The notes: generated from the letters alone by a model not told the origin. A DNA stretch of 64,000 nucleotides from Sva-07 sp963717385 (GCA_963717385.1 CAVQWE010000006.1:310001-374000), one strand, 5' to 3'; shown: positions 10,294-19,050, counted from the first letter of the stretch. Numbers and translations are program-made.

Positions 10294-12981
10294 TCACACG
10301 ATCTCGGGCTTGCCCATCCGACGACGAGCGACGTTGCGCACAGGGGTGCGTACCGCTTCGAGCGCCAGGTAGAACGCCGGGAAGGCGACCAGCACGAAGA
10401 ACGTCGAGCTGACGAGACCGCCGATGAGGGTGAAGCCGAGCGACTCCCAGAACGGATCGCTCAGCGCCAGCGGCAACAGCCCGACCACGGTGGTGAGCGT
10501 CGTGGCGACCAGCGGACGGAACCGTCGGGTGACCGCCTCTTGGATTGCTTCGCCAGCGGTCTTGCCGGAGCGTCTCGCCCTGTTGGCGGCGTCGACGAGC
10601 AGGATCGTGTTGTTGACCGCCACACCGATCAGGGCGATGAAACCAACCGTCACCAGGAAGCTCAACGGATTGTCGGTGATCGACAAGATGCTGAACACCC
10701 CGAGGAAGCTGAACGGGATCGCCAGGAAGATCAGCAGCGACTGCGCCAGCGACCGGAACTGCACAGTGATCACGACCAGCATGAGCAACAGCGCGACGAG
10801 TCCGGCCACACCGAGGGAGGCGAAGTCGTCCTGGTTGTCCGATTCGAGACCGAAGTCGAAGCCGAGCGCGTCCGGTGCCAGGCCTCGGGCCTCGAGTTCG
10901 CTGGGCGGATAGCTGTCCTCGAGGTAGTTCTGTGTGGCATTCAGGTTGCTGGTGACCTCGTCGTTGTCGTATTGGGCTCGCACCTCGATGAAGCGTTCAC
11001 CGTCAGTGCGGGCGATCACGCCGTCGGTCGACACGATGGCATCGAGGACAGTGACCGTGTCGCCACCGACCTGCAGTTCGAGCCCCCGGAGATCGTTCCG
11101 GATCTCCTCTGCCAACGCCTGACCCGCCGCAGCGGTGCTGTCGTCGACGGCGATCTGGGCACCGAACGGGAACTCGAGCACGGGAGGCCCGTTCTCGGCT
11201 GCGGCCACGGTGATGCGAGCACCCTGGATGCCGGCGGTACCGGCCTCGATCTGCTCCACGAACTCCGGCGCCGCCGGACGGTCGCCGATCGGGCTGAGAT
11301 CGACGAATGTCTCGGTGAGCCGCTCGTTGCCGCGCAGATACTGCGACCGCTCGAGGTCGTTGCCGAGCACGTCGAGCACCACGGCATCGATCTCGTCCGC
11401 GATCTGCTCGGCCTCTTCGATGGTCGTGCCGGCCGGGAACTCCGAATTGACGGCAAGGGCGACCGCGTCCTTGCCGGCCGGGAAGATCGAGAAGCCGAGC
11501 GTGCCGGCGATGGAGCCGCCGACCATCACCATGACGAGGGCGAAGGCAGCCAGCCCACCGCCGACCGCCCAACCCTTCGGGCCGTTGCCTGACGGATAGG
11601 CAGCGAGACGACCGGCCCGGACGGCGAGGCGACGCTCGATCCGTGCGACGGGGTTTCGAACCGGGCGCTCGTTCACCAGGAACCGCCGGGCGATCGCCGG
11701 GATGAACACGATCGAGAACAGGAACGACAGCAGCAGCGTGATGATGACCGTGGTCGGGATGGGACGGATGAACTCGCCGAGGATTCCCCCGACGAACAGC
11801 ATCGGGGAGAACACGACGACCGTGGTGAGCGTTCCTGCGAACGACGCCGAACCGACCCGGTCGATGGCGGCGCGGATCACTCCGACCGGTTCGTCGCTCT
11901 CGCCCTTGTTGGCGTCGATCGACTCCGAGATCACGATGGCGTCGTCGACGATCAGGCCGAGCGTGAGGATGAGCCCGAACAGTGTGATGGTGTTCAGCGA
12001 GAAGCCGATACCCCACAGACCGGCGAGCGATCCGATCGTGACCAGGCCCATGAAACCGGCCGTGAGCAACGCAACGCGCCAACCGATGAGGATCAGGCTG
12101 ACGAACGCCACTGCCGCGAGACCGGTGAGCAGGTTCGTGGTCAGCGACGACAACTGCGATCGCACACCCGTGGCGAAGTCGGCGGTGACGAACGCTTCGT
12201 AGCCCTCGGCGAGCGGCACGTCGTCGCTGCTGAGCAGCCCATCGAGGCGCTCGCTGAACTCGAGGACGTCGAGGTCGGCGTCGTCGGCACGGACGATGCC
12301 CACCGTGATCGCATCGTCGTAGCCATCGCTCGACAACGCCACCCGCGTGAAACGCGTTTGACGTTGCTCCTCGGCACCGGTCGACGGATCGATCGAGGTG
12401 GTGACGAGGCTGCGCACATCGGCGGCGTCGATGGCGTCGTCGGCAGCGAGGTAGGCAGCGAGTGTCGCCGCCTGTGCCTCGAGGTCGACCGGCTGGGTTC
12501 CGGGTCCACCGACGATCGAGACCAGCACGTCGTACTGGCCGACCAGCTTGGCGGCGTTCACGGCGTTGTAGCCGACCTCGGCGCCTTCAGGGGCGACCAG
12601 ATCGAGGTCGACAAGCAACGCAGTGCCGGTGGCAGAGTCGATGTCGGACTCGAATTCGACGATGATCGCGAACGAACTCGGACGTGCTTCGGAATCGACC
12701 GACACCACGCCCTCGACGGCTTCGAACTGCTCCTTGAACGGGCGAACGAGTTCGTCGTCGACCACGGTGGCATCGTCGACGAACCACGTGCCGGACACGA
12801 TCGAGATCGGCGTGTTGATCGGCGGGAAACCCTCCCGATCGAGGCCGAACGTGAACGCCGACAGACCGGCGACGAGGACGACCGCGAGCAAGCCGGCGGT
12901 CGCCTTCCACTTCGTCGTCGCAAAGACCGCGATCGAGGTGATGACCGAGCGCCGAGGGGGCTTCGGGGATGATCCGTGCAT
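10294..12981 (-). CDS. RND-superfamily efflux permease
   Basis: An 895-residue polytopic membrane transporter of the AcrB/RND type, expected to be proton driven. The first helix (ATAGLLAVVLVAGLSAFTFG) is followed by a large extracytoplasmic loop, a helix bundle containing LILTLGLIVDDAIVISES, whose paired Asp residues match the proton-relay aspartates of helix 4, a second large loop, and a second bundle with VGFIALIGVAVNNTILLVD. It is about 130 residues shorter than AcrB, with shorter porter loops. GGAG lies ten bases before ATG 12981. No adjacent membrane-fusion or outer-membrane partner is present, so it may act alone or with an unlinked partner. Substrate unknown. Confidence 0.88.
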   Translation of the reverse strand: MHGSSPKPPRRSVITSIAVFATTKWKATAGLLAVVLVAGLSAFTFGLDREGFPPINTPISIVSGTWFVDDATVVDDELVRPFKEQFEAVEGVVSVDSEARPSSFAIIVEFESDIDSATGTALLVDLDLVAPEGAEVGYNAVNAAKLVGQYDVLVSIVGGPGTQPVDLEAQAATLAAYLAADDAIDAADVRSLVTTSIDPSTGAEEQRQTRFTRVALSSDGYDDAITVGIVRADDADLDVLEFSERLDGLLSSDDVPLAEGYEAFVTADFATGVRSQLSSLTTNLLTGLAAVAFVSLILIGWRVALLTAGFMGLVTIGSLAGLWGIGFSLNTITLFGLILTLGLIVDDAIVISESIDANKGESDEPVGVIRAAIDRVGSASFAGTLTTVVVFSPMLFVGGILGEFIRPIPTTVIITLLLSFLFSIVFIPAIARRFLVNERPVRNPVARIERRLAVRAGRLAAYPSGNGPKGWAVGGGLAAFALVMVMVGGSIAGTLGFSIFPAGKDAVALAVNSEFPAGTTIEEAEQIADEIDAVVLDVLGNDLERSQYLRGNERLTETFVDLSPIGDRPAAPEFVEQIEAGTAGIQGARITVAAAENGPPVLEFPFGAQIAVDDSTAAAGQALAEEIRNDLRGLELQVGGDTVTVLDAIVSTDGVIARTDGERFIEVRAQYDNDEVTSNLNATQNYLEDSYPPSELEARGLAPDALGFDFGLESDNQDDFASLGVAGLVALLLMLVVITVQFRSLAQSLLIFLAIPFSFLGVFSILSITDNPLSFLVTVGFIALIGVAVNNTILLVDAANRARRSGKTAGEAIQEAVTRRFRPLVATTLTTVVGLLPLALSDPFWESLGFTLIGGLVSSTFFVLVAFPAFYLALEAVRTPVRNVARRRMGKPEIV

Positions 12982-13191
12982 GTTGTGGAGACTCCGTCGG
13001 CGGGCGATGTGAGGTCACCCTGGTGGTTCGATTGGGGGGTGATTGAGCCAGCGCGTGACGCTGTCGCTCCAGGTGTTCGGTGCGGTCAACCCCACGGACG
13101 ACGGAGAATTCCCCGATTACGACTATTCAGCGCTAAAACCTGCACGACGCGCGTGCGACACCAAGGGCCCACACGTTCGGTGCCAGCCCGG

Positions 13192-13980
13192 TCAGCGCCC
13201 GGTGAACTCGGCTGGGCGGCGTTCGAGGAACGAGGCCACACCTTCGCGATGGTCGTCGCTCTTGAAGCACGCCGCCAGTGCGGTCGTGTGGCGCTCCATG
13301 TGCTCGCCGACCGGCGCAGTGAGGCCGTCGTGGACGAGCGACTTGATCAGCCCGAGGCTGTGCGGCGACCCGGCGGCGATCGTGTTCGCCAGCGCCATCG
13401 CAGCTGGCAGCAGGTCGTCACTGGGGAGTACTTCGAGGACATAACCGAGGCGCAGGGCAGCGTCGGCGTCGATCATCTCGCCGGTGTACAGCAGCTTCAA
13501 CGCCTGTTGCAGACCGACGATGCGCGGCAGGATCCAGGTGCCGGCGCCGGTGTCGGGGACGAGCCCGCGGTGCACGAAGTTCCATGCGAAGCGGGCCTGA
13601 CTGCTGGCCAACCGAATGTCGCACTGCGACGAGAACTCGGCGCCCATTCCGACCGCCGGACCGTCGATCGCCCCGATCGTGGGCTTGTTCGCCTGGGCGA
13701 TCGGCCACCACTTGTGCTGCTCGTCGGCGGAGCCACGCAGCCCGCGGGTCTCGCCTGGCACGGTTGCCAGATCAGCGAGGTCGGTGCCCGCGCAGAACGC
13801 TCCGGGCACTCCGGTGATCACCAGGACCGCCGTGTCGGGGTCGTCGTCGGCGCGCCCGACCGTCTCGATGAAATCGCCGAGCATTGCGTAGGTCATCGCG
13901 TTGCGCTTCTCGGGCCGGTCGATCGTGATCACGCCGACTTTGCCCTCGACGTGGTACCGGATCAGTTCACGCTCTCCCAT
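13192..13980 (-). CDS. enoyl-CoA hydratase/isomerase family protein
   Basis: Crotonase-fold acyl-CoA enzyme of 262 residues. The family landmarks are DRPEKRNAM near residue 20, the first oxyanion segment GAFCAGTDLADL near 60, the second oxyanion segment GPAVGMGAEFSSQCDIRLA near 110 and PDTGAGTWILPRIVG near 140. The position usually holding the second catalytic Glu is occupied by the PDTGAG context, so hydratase activity is not assured and an isomerase or hydrolase reaction is possible. The gene stands alone between the RND transporter and nrdJ, with 27 bases to the nrdJ stop. Confidence 0.85.
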   Translation of the reverse strand: MGERELIRYHVEGKVGVITIDRPEKRNAMTYAMLGDFIETVGRADDDPDTAVLVITGVPGAFCAGTDLADLATVPGETRGLRGSADEQHKWWPIAQANKPTIGAIDGPAVGMGAEFSSQCDIRLASSQARFAWNFVHRGLVPDTGAGTWILPRIVGLQQALKLLYTGEMIDADAALRLGYVLEVLPSDDLLPAAMALANTIAAGSPHSLGLIKSLVHDGLTAPVGEHMERHTTALAACFKSDDHREGVASFLERRPAEFTGR

Positions 13981-14007
13981 CCGGCGACCGTAGTGCGACC
14001 GTCGGCG

Positions 14008-16836
14008 TCAACTGCAGCCGCTCGTACTCCCGCATGAGGTGCAGACGTAGCAGCTTCCCGAGCGCATCATCGTGACGCCGCACTGCATACACATCGGCGC
14101 GTCGCTCGGACGCACCATCCCCTGGGCGGGTGTCTCGTCGGCCGCGAACGACAACTGGCCGTCACCCGCTGCGTCTGCGGCCATGGGCAGCGGTTCGGAC
14201 TTGGGGTCGGGAGCGAGGTCGGAACCCTGATTGGTCTCGGTGACAGCCTCCTCGACACCAGGAAGGGTCGGTTGGAGCCGTTCATCGACGGAGAAGATGC
14301 CCAGTTCGGCCCGTTCGTCGTAGGTCATGTACTCGATTGCGAGGCGACGGAACAGGTAGTCCATGATCGACGAAGCGAAGCGGATGTCGGGATCGTCGGT
14401 CATGCCGGCCGGCTCGAAGCGCATGTTGGTGAACGCCTCGACGAACGCCCGCAACGGCACCCCGTACTGGAGGCCGTAGCTGACCGACTTCGCGAAGGCA
14501 TCCATCACGCCCGCCATGGTGGAGCCCTGCTTCGACACGGTCAGGAAGATCTCTCCGGGCTGGCCACTGTCGTACTCGCCAATGGTGGCGAAACCCTTGC
14601 AGTCGGCGACGCGGAACTCGAACGTGCGGCCGCGTCGGGTACGTGGCATCTTCTGGCGGATGGGCTGGTGCACGATCCGTTCGATGACCTGCTGCACGCC
14701 GGCCTCGACGGCTGCGGGCGCAGTCGATTCACCAGCAGCATCGCTGGCGCGAGCCTTGGTCGACGACAGTGGCTGGCCGAGTTTGCAGTTGTCACGGTAG
14801 ATCGCCACCGACTTCAGCCCGAGCTCCCATGCCAGCATGTGGAGTCCTTCGACGTCGTCGACGGTGACGTCCTCGGGCATGTTGGCGGTCTTGGAGATTC
14901 CTCCACTGAGAAACGGCTGCACTGCGCCCATCATGCGGATGTGGCCTTCGTAGTGGATCGTGTTGTCGCCCATCGAACACGCGAAGACCGGGAGGTGATC
15001 TGCAGCGAGATGAGGTGCACCGAGCACCGACATGTGCTCGTCGATGTAGCCAATGATGTCGTCGACCTGGTCGGGCGTGTAGCCCAGGTGGCGCAGTGCT
15101 CGCGGGATCGTCTGGTTGACGATCGACATCGTGCCACCGCCGACGAGCTTCTTGGTCTTCACGAGCGCCAGGTCGGGCTCGATGCCGGTGGTGTCACAAT
15201 CCATGGCGAGGCCGATGGTTCCGGTCGGAGCGAGAACTGTTGATTGGCTGTTCCTGACCCCGTGCTGGTGGGCGTCGGTGATCGCGCGCTCCCAGGCGTC
15301 GGCGGCAGCATCGACGAGGTCGTCGGGGAGGGCTTCGTTGTCGGCCAACTCGTCGTTGGCGGCTTGGTGCATGTCGAGCACGCCCAGCATCGCTTCACGA
15401 TCGGCGTCGAATCCGTCGAACGGGCCGACCCGAGCGGCAGTGCGTGCGCTCGCGGCGTACGCCGAGCCGGTCATGAGCGACGTGATCGCTGCCGCCCAGG
15501 CCCGACCGTCGTCGGAGTCGTACGGCAACCCGAGCGCCATCAACAGCGCACCGAGGTTGGCGTAGCCCAGGCCGAGTTGGCGCAGCGCCCGAGTGGTGTC
15601 GCCGATCTTCTCGGTCGGGTAGTCGGCACGCCCGACCAAGATCTCCTGTGCGGTGAACACCGTGTCGACAGTGTGCGTGAATGCCCCCACGTCGAAGCCG
15701 CCATCGTCCTGCAGGTACTTGAGCAGATTGACCGACGCGAGATTGCATGCCGAGTTGTCGACGTGGAAATACTCACTGCACGGGTTGCTGGCCGTGATTC
15801 GACCGTGGTTGGGCGCGGTGTGCCAGCGGTTGATCGTGGTGTCGAACTGCAGGCCAGGATCAGCGCACTCCCACGCTGCCTCGGCGATCTCACGCCAGAG
15901 GGCACGGGCCTTCACGGTGCGCAACACCTCGCCGGTCGTGACTGCCGTGAGGTCCCAGTCGGCGTCGTCGACGACGGCCTGCATGAACTCGTCGGTGACA
16001 CGAACCGAGTTGTTGGCGTTCTGGTATTGCACCGAGAACGAATCAGCACCGTCGAGACCCATGTCGAACCCGGCGTCGGCGAGAACTCGCGCCTTGCGCT
16101 CTTCGATCGCCTTGGTCCACACGAACTGCTCGACGTCCGGATGGTCGGCGTCGAGGATGACCATCTTGGCTGCCCGGCGGGTCTTGCCGCCCGACTTGAT
16201 GGTGCCGGCAGACGCATCAGCCCCACGCATGAAGCTCACGGGACCCGATGCAGTTCCGCCTCCCTCGAGCGGCTCGGCCGAGGATCGGATCCGCGACAGG
16301 TTGACGCCGGCACCGGAACCGCCCTTGAAGATCAGGCCCTCCTCGCGGTACCAGTTGAGGATCGAGGACATCTCGTCGTCAACGGCGAGGATGAAGCACG
16401 CGCTTGCCTGCTGTGGCACCCCCCGAACGCCGATGTTGAACCACACCGGGCTGTTGAAGGCCGCGCGCTGGGTGACCAGGATGTACTTGAGCTCGGACCG
16501 GAACGCTTCGGCCTCGTCGCCGTCGAAGTAGCCGTCGGCGATACCCCAGTCGGTGATCGAGTCGACGATCCGGTCGACGACCTGCTTGAGCGACCACTCA
16601 CGATCTTCGGTGCCCAAGGCGCCGCGGAAGTACTTCTGGGTGACGATGTTGGTGGCGTTGAGCGACCAGGTGGCGGGGAATTCGACGTCGAGCTGCTCGA
16701 AGGCGACCGACCCATCGAGCCAGTTGGTGATGCGAGCGTCTCGGCGCTCCCAGACGATCTCCTCGTAGGGGTCGACGCCCACCGAGGTGAAGAGGCGCCC
16801 GAGACCGATCGTGGTGAGATCTGGTGCAAGCGACAT
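14008..16836 (-). CDS. nrdJ: adenosylcobalamin-dependent (class II) ribonucleotide reductase
   Basis: Reduces ribonucleotides to deoxyribonucleotides using adenosylcobalamin, independent of oxygen. The 942-residue protein shows the N-terminal PVWFNIGVRG and SACFILAVDDEM (first redox Cys near residue 145), the SGAGVNLSRIR loop, NPCSEYFHVD with the thiyl-radical Cys, and LAPTGTIGLAMDCDTTGIEP. The C-terminal tail MCMQCGVTMM...CYVCTSCGSTSGCS carries a cysteine-rich zinc/redox module typical of NrdJ. GGAGG at 16847-16851 places the ATG at 16836. A promoter-like sequence lies just upstream and the cognate-type repressor NrdR is encoded 1.1 kb away. Confidence 0.95.
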   Translation of the reverse strand: MSLAPDLTTIGLGRLFTSVGVDPYEEIVWERRDARITNWLDGSVAFEQLDVEFPATWSLNATNIVTQKYFRGALGTEDREWSLKQVVDRIVDSITDWGIADGYFDGDEAEAFRSELKYILVTQRAAFNSPVWFNIGVRGVPQQASACFILAVDDEMSSILNWYREEGLIFKGGSGAGVNLSRIRSSAEPLEGGGTASGPVSFMRGADASAGTIKSGGKTRRAAKMVILDADHPDVEQFVWTKAIEERKARVLADAGFDMGLDGADSFSVQYQNANNSVRVTDEFMQAVVDDADWDLTAVTTGEVLRTVKARALWREIAEAAWECADPGLQFDTTINRWHTAPNHGRITASNPCSEYFHVDNSACNLASVNLLKYLQDDGGFDVGAFTHTVDTVFTAQEILVGRADYPTEKIGDTTRALRQLGLGYANLGALLMALGLPYDSDDGRAWAAAITSLMTGSAYAASARTAARVGPFDGFDADREAMLGVLDMHQAANDELADNEALPDDLVDAAADAWERAITDAHQHGVRNSQSTVLAPTGTIGLAMDCDTTGIEPDLALVKTKKLVGGGTMSIVNQTIPRALRHLGYTPDQVDDIIGYIDEHMSVLGAPHLAADHLPVFACSMGDNTIHYEGHIRMMGAVQPFLSGGISKTANMPEDVTVDDVEGLHMLAWELGLKSVAIYRDNCKLGQPLSSTKARASDAAGESTAPAAVEAGVQQVIERIVHQPIRQKMPRTRRGRTFEFRVADCKGFATIGEYDSGQPGEIFLTVSKQGSTMAGVMDAFAKSVSYGLQYGVPLRAFVEAFTNMRFEPAGMTDDPDIRFASSIMDYLFRRLAIEYMTYDERAELGIFSVDERLQPTLPGVEEAVTETNQGSDLAPDPKSEPLPMAADAAGDGQLSFAADETPAQGMVRPSDAPMCMQCGVTMMRSGSCYVCTSCGSTSGCS

Positions 16837-16866
16837 GGGTGATCCTCCGAGTGTGATGAGAGTTCC

Positions 16867-16895
16867 AAACTACAGCGATGTTGGTTGCCGCTCAA
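16867..16895 (-). promoter_or_regulatory. putative nrdJ promoter with imperfect inverted repeat
   Basis: On the minus strand TTGAGC (16890-16895) and TAGTTT (16867-16872) are spaced by 17 bases, a good sigma70-like match, giving an inferred start about 24 bases before the nrdJ ATG. Between and over the -10 lies an imperfect inverted repeat (AACTACA GCGA TGTTGGTT on the plus strand, 16868-16886). That is where an NrdR box would be expected, but the match to known NrdR boxes is weak. Confidence 0.4.
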
Positions 16896-16996
16896 CCGGT
16901 GCGCCCACTCTGGGCCTGGCCGGATTGTCCGGAACGCGAATCGCCGACTGGGCGCAACACACAGGTCGAGGGAGGTCCCCAAGCAGACACCGTCCA

Positions 16997-17017
16997 CGAC
17001 CTCTCGACGAGAGGTCG
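16997..17017. other. perfect 9-bp inverted repeat with 3-base loop
   Basis: CGACCTCTC-GAC-GAGAGGTCG is self-complementary on both strands. It lacks a following T-run on either side, so it does not look like a simple intrinsic terminator. It lies about 160 bases upstream of the nrdJ start and about 110 bases upstream of the small frame at 17107. Role unknown; an operator or leader hairpin is possible. Confidence 0.5.
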
Positions 17018-17106
17018 GTACCCGCCTTCTTGTCCGTGCATCACACCGCAGTCGGCATTGGTGCGCACTCTACGGACGACACCCTGTGGGAAGAAAGAGG
17101 ACAACC

Positions 17107-17262
17107 ATGTGTATTTCGGCGAACTGCATGTGGACGCGAGGTGAACAACTCGGGTTTGTCCACATGGACACAGCCGACAACGCAGAGTCAAGTCAGCTCT
17201 CGGATCCGACCAGGACCCGAATTCCCGATCGACACAGCGCCCGCCCGAGTCGGCGGCCATGA
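17107..17262 (+). CDS. possible small upstream protein or leader peptide (51 aa)
   Basis: ATG 17107 follows AGAGGAC by five bases, a credible ribosome binding site, and the frame beginning MCISANCMWTRGEQ ends in a TGA that overlaps the ATG of the RibD-like gene (ATGATG at 17259-17264). The overlap pattern is the same as in the coupled operons of this window. The protein has two early Cys residues and a basic tail and resembles nothing I know. Codon usage is poorer in C-ending codons than in neighbouring genes, so it may be non-coding or a regulatory leader. Confidence 0.35.
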   Translation: MCISANCMWTRGEQLGFVHMDTADNAESSQLSDPTRTRIPDRHSARPSRRP

Positions 17263-17964
17263 TGTTCGTCATGCGCCGACTGCTCCCCCAGCCCGCCGCC
17301 GACATCAGCGTCGACGATGCCTACGCCAGCCCAGTGGGATCCCGCCCCGACGGCCCTTGGGTCGGCATGTGCATGGTCTCCTCCATCGATGGGTCGATCG
17401 CCGTCGACGGCACGTCGGCGCAGCTGTCGAGCCCGACCGACATCGCCGTTCTCGCCCGGCTCCGTCTGCTCGCCGACGTGATCGTCGTCGGAGCCGGAAC
17501 CATCAGAGACGAGGGCTACGGGGCACCCAAGAAGCACGGACAGCGCATCGGCATCGTCACCCGGAGCGCCGAGCTCGACTTCGACAGCGAGATCTTCGCT
17601 TGCGGTGCCGGATTCATCATCACCACCGAGACGGGTGCGCGTGATGTCCCCGACCGGATCGACGTCGTACGCACCGGCACCGGCGACACCATCGATCTCC
17701 GAGCGGCGATCGGCCGCCTGCCCGACGTTCGCCGGGTGCGCCGACTACGTGCAGGTCGAAGGCGGTTCGGCGTTGAACGGCGCCATGTTCGACGCCGACG
17801 TGATCGACGAGATCAACGTCACGACCTCGCCGGCCACGTTTGGCGGCCCGGGTCCTCGTCTGGCCTCGGGGGCACCTCCACACGCTCACCGATTCGAGGT
17901 GGCTCAGCTGGCGATCGACGACGAGTCGTTCGTCTACACCCGTTGGCTACGGCGTCGAGACTGA
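17259..17964 (+). CDS. RibD/dihydrofolate reductase-fold pyrimidine reductase-like protein (frame broken near 17739)
   Basis: NADPH-binding reductase-fold protein of about 234 residues, related to the reductase half of RibD and stand-alone actinobacterial homologues. Visible motifs are GMCMVSSIDGSIAVDG (residues 30-45), LRLLADVIVVGAGTIRDEGYG, and after a one-base frame break near 17739 YVQVEGGSALNGAMFDADVIDEINVTTSPA. The GG(S/P)xLNG and DE segments are family hallmarks. Joining the frames needs removal of one base. It may act in riboflavin or deazaflavin-related metabolism, but this is not shown by context. Its end overlaps the end of convergent nrdR by 18 bases. Confidence 0.82.
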
Positions 17965-18408
17965 CTTCTCGAGCAGCGCCAGCTCGCGGTGGAAGTCGGC
18001 CGCAGCATCGAAGTCCTTGTACACGCTGGCGAATCGCAGATAGGCGACCTCGTCGACGATTCGGAGCTGATCGAGCACGGCCAGGCCAACGTTTGCGCTG
18101 GTCACGGTGGATCCGAGCAGACGCATCGAGTCTTCGACCACCGTGGCGATCGCTTCGAGACGTTCGTCCGACACGTTGCGGCCCTTGGTGGCTGCGCTCA
18201 ACCCGCCAACGAGCTTCTTTCGATCGAACGGTTCGCATCCGCCGTGCGACTTCACGACCGACAGCGGCGCGTGATCGACGCGTTCGAACGTGGTGAAGCG
18301 CTGAGCGCAAGCAAGACACTCTCGCCGGCGACGGATCGCTGTGCCTTCCTCGGCGATACGCGAATCGACGACTTTGGTGTCATCGGCACGACAGGCGGGG
18401 CAGAACAC
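17947..18408 (-). CDS. nrdR: transcriptional repressor NrdR
   Basis: Nucleotide-sensing repressor of ribonucleotide reductase genes, 153 residues. The N-terminal zinc ribbon has Cys3, Cys6, Cys31 and Cys34 (MFCPAC and ECLAC), followed by basic residues and an ATP-cone domain (VVKSHGGCEPFDRKKLVGGL, DEVAYLRFASVYKDF). The family binds NrdR boxes upstream of nrd operons when dATP is high. It lies directly downstream of the LysM gene, the same order as around lexA in Corynebacterium, and its target nrdJ is in this window. Confidence 0.96.
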   Translation of the reverse strand: MFCPACRADDTKVVDSRIAEEGTAIRRRRECLACAQRFTTFERVDHAPLSVVKSHGGCEPFDRKKLVGGLSAATKGRNVSDERLEAIATVVEDSMRLLGSTVTSANVGLAVLDQLRIVDEVAYLRFASVYKDFDAAADFHRELALLEKSVSTP

Positions 18409-18473
18409 GCATCGCAGGCTACTGCGCGACCACCGCTGCGCCCCGGCAGGAAAGCGCAGCGGTGGGCACGACC

Positions 18474-18845
18474 TCAGGGCAGGCGAACCGCCTGCCCGAT
18501 CTGGATGGCAGCGCCGTCGTTCAGATCGACCAACGCATCGACGAAACGACCCTGGGCGACGTCGCCTCGGTATCGATCGGCGATCGACCAGAGCGTGTCA
18601 CCCGGCTCGGCCACGTGGACGCTCGGCAGTGCATTCGTGGCCGCGGCGATGTCGGAGGCCGCGGCGGGCCGTCCCCCGACATCGGCCAACGCACCGACCA
18701 ACGCAGAACCTGCAACGGCCAGCACTGCCACAACGAGCACCGCAGCGACAGCAGCGACCACCCGACGAGCGGTGTAGTCGACCTCGCCACGTCGACGGGT
18801 GGGCATCTGGTCGGCTCGTGAGGTGGGGTACAAGGTGGCGGTCAT
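18474..18845 (-). CDS. LysM-domain membrane protein, probable SOS-induced cell division inhibitor (DivS/YneA-like)
   Basis: A 123-residue protein with a basic cytoplasmic N-terminus, one transmembrane segment (residues about 29-50, VVAAVAAVLVVAVLAVAGSA), a short linker and a C-terminal LysM module (VHVAEPGDTLWSIADRYRGD to IQIGQAVRLP). This is the layout of Bacillus YneA and corynebacterial DivS, which block septation during the SOS response. Those genes are also divergent from lexA, and in Corynebacterium nrdR follows. SOS boxes lie 65-92 bases upstream of its ATG (GGAG seven bases before). Function is inferred from architecture, position and SOS boxes; sequence identity to DivS could not be measured. 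Confidence 0.75.
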   Translation of the reverse strand: MTATLYPTSRADQMPTRRRGEVDYTARRVVAAVAAVLVVAVLAVAGSALVGALADVGGRPAAASDIAAATNALPSVHVAEPGDTLWSIADRYRGDVAQGRFVDALVDLNDGAAIQIGQAVRLP

Positions 18846-18909
18846 CGGTGCTCCATGGAGTCTGCTGCTACGGTGTTCTCTCGTTCGTTCGATCGTTGCA
18901 GGCGGAATG

Positions 18910-18921
18910 AAACACCTGTTC
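18910..18921. promoter_or_regulatory. SOS-like box (one mismatch)
   Basis: On the minus strand GAAC-AGGT-GTTT, matching GAAC-N4-GTTC except for the last base. It is the box nearest to the LysM gene. It resembles the mycobacterial recA box core (GAACAGGTGTTC). Confidence 0.5.
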
Positions 18922-18925
18922 GTTC

Positions 18926-18937
18926 GAACGACTGTTC
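18926..18937. promoter_or_regulatory. SOS box (LexA operator)
   Basis: GAAC-GACT-GTTC is a perfect match to the actinobacterial SOS half-sites. It lies in the 205-bp region between the divergent LysM gene and lexA, 81 bases from the LysM start. Confidence 0.75.
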
Positions 18938-18990
18938 GACAGTGAACCAGGTCCTCCCCCGCCCTGTCAACACTCTTCTCGTCTTTTTTC

Positions 18991-19002
18991 GAACAATTGT
19001 TC
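18991..19002. promoter_or_regulatory. SOS box (LexA operator) of lexA
   Basis: GAAC-AATT-GTTC, a perfect palindrome, ends 13 bases before the lexA -35 element. It is the expected autoregulatory LexA site. Confidence 0.85.
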
Positions 19003-19015
19003 CGGGTACAGATGT

Positions 19016-19044
19016 TTGACCCGCTCAGCCCGGTTCAGTACGCT
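19016..19044 (+). promoter_or_regulatory. lexA promoter, probably leaderless transcript
   Basis: TTGACC (19016-19021) and TACGCT (19039-19044) are separated by 17 bases. A start seven bases after the -10 falls on the A of the lexA ATG at 19051. No Shine-Dalgarno is visible before that ATG, which fits a leaderless mRNA, a common form in Actinobacteria. Confidence 0.6.
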
Positions 19045-19050
19045 GTTCGA

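Larger units (their letters stand above)
16837..17258. other. 422-bp control region between nrdJ and the RibD-like gene
   Basis: The region between two divergently read genes. It holds the putative nrdJ promoter (16867-16895), a nine-base-pair perfect hairpin centred on 17007, an inverted repeat TGTCCA-CA-TGGACA at 17157-17170, and a small start-to-stop frame from 17107 that runs into the RibD-like gene. I looked for the conserved boxes of a cobalamin riboswitch on both strands, expected for some B12-linked genes, and did not find them. Confidence 0.6.

Noticed and set aside
16837..17258. Cobalamin riboswitch upstream of the B12-dependent reductase
   Set aside because: Neither strand shows the conserved B12 box or the GCCACTG-type motif in the right order; a GGTGCGCACTC-like stretch at 17060 is only a superficial match.
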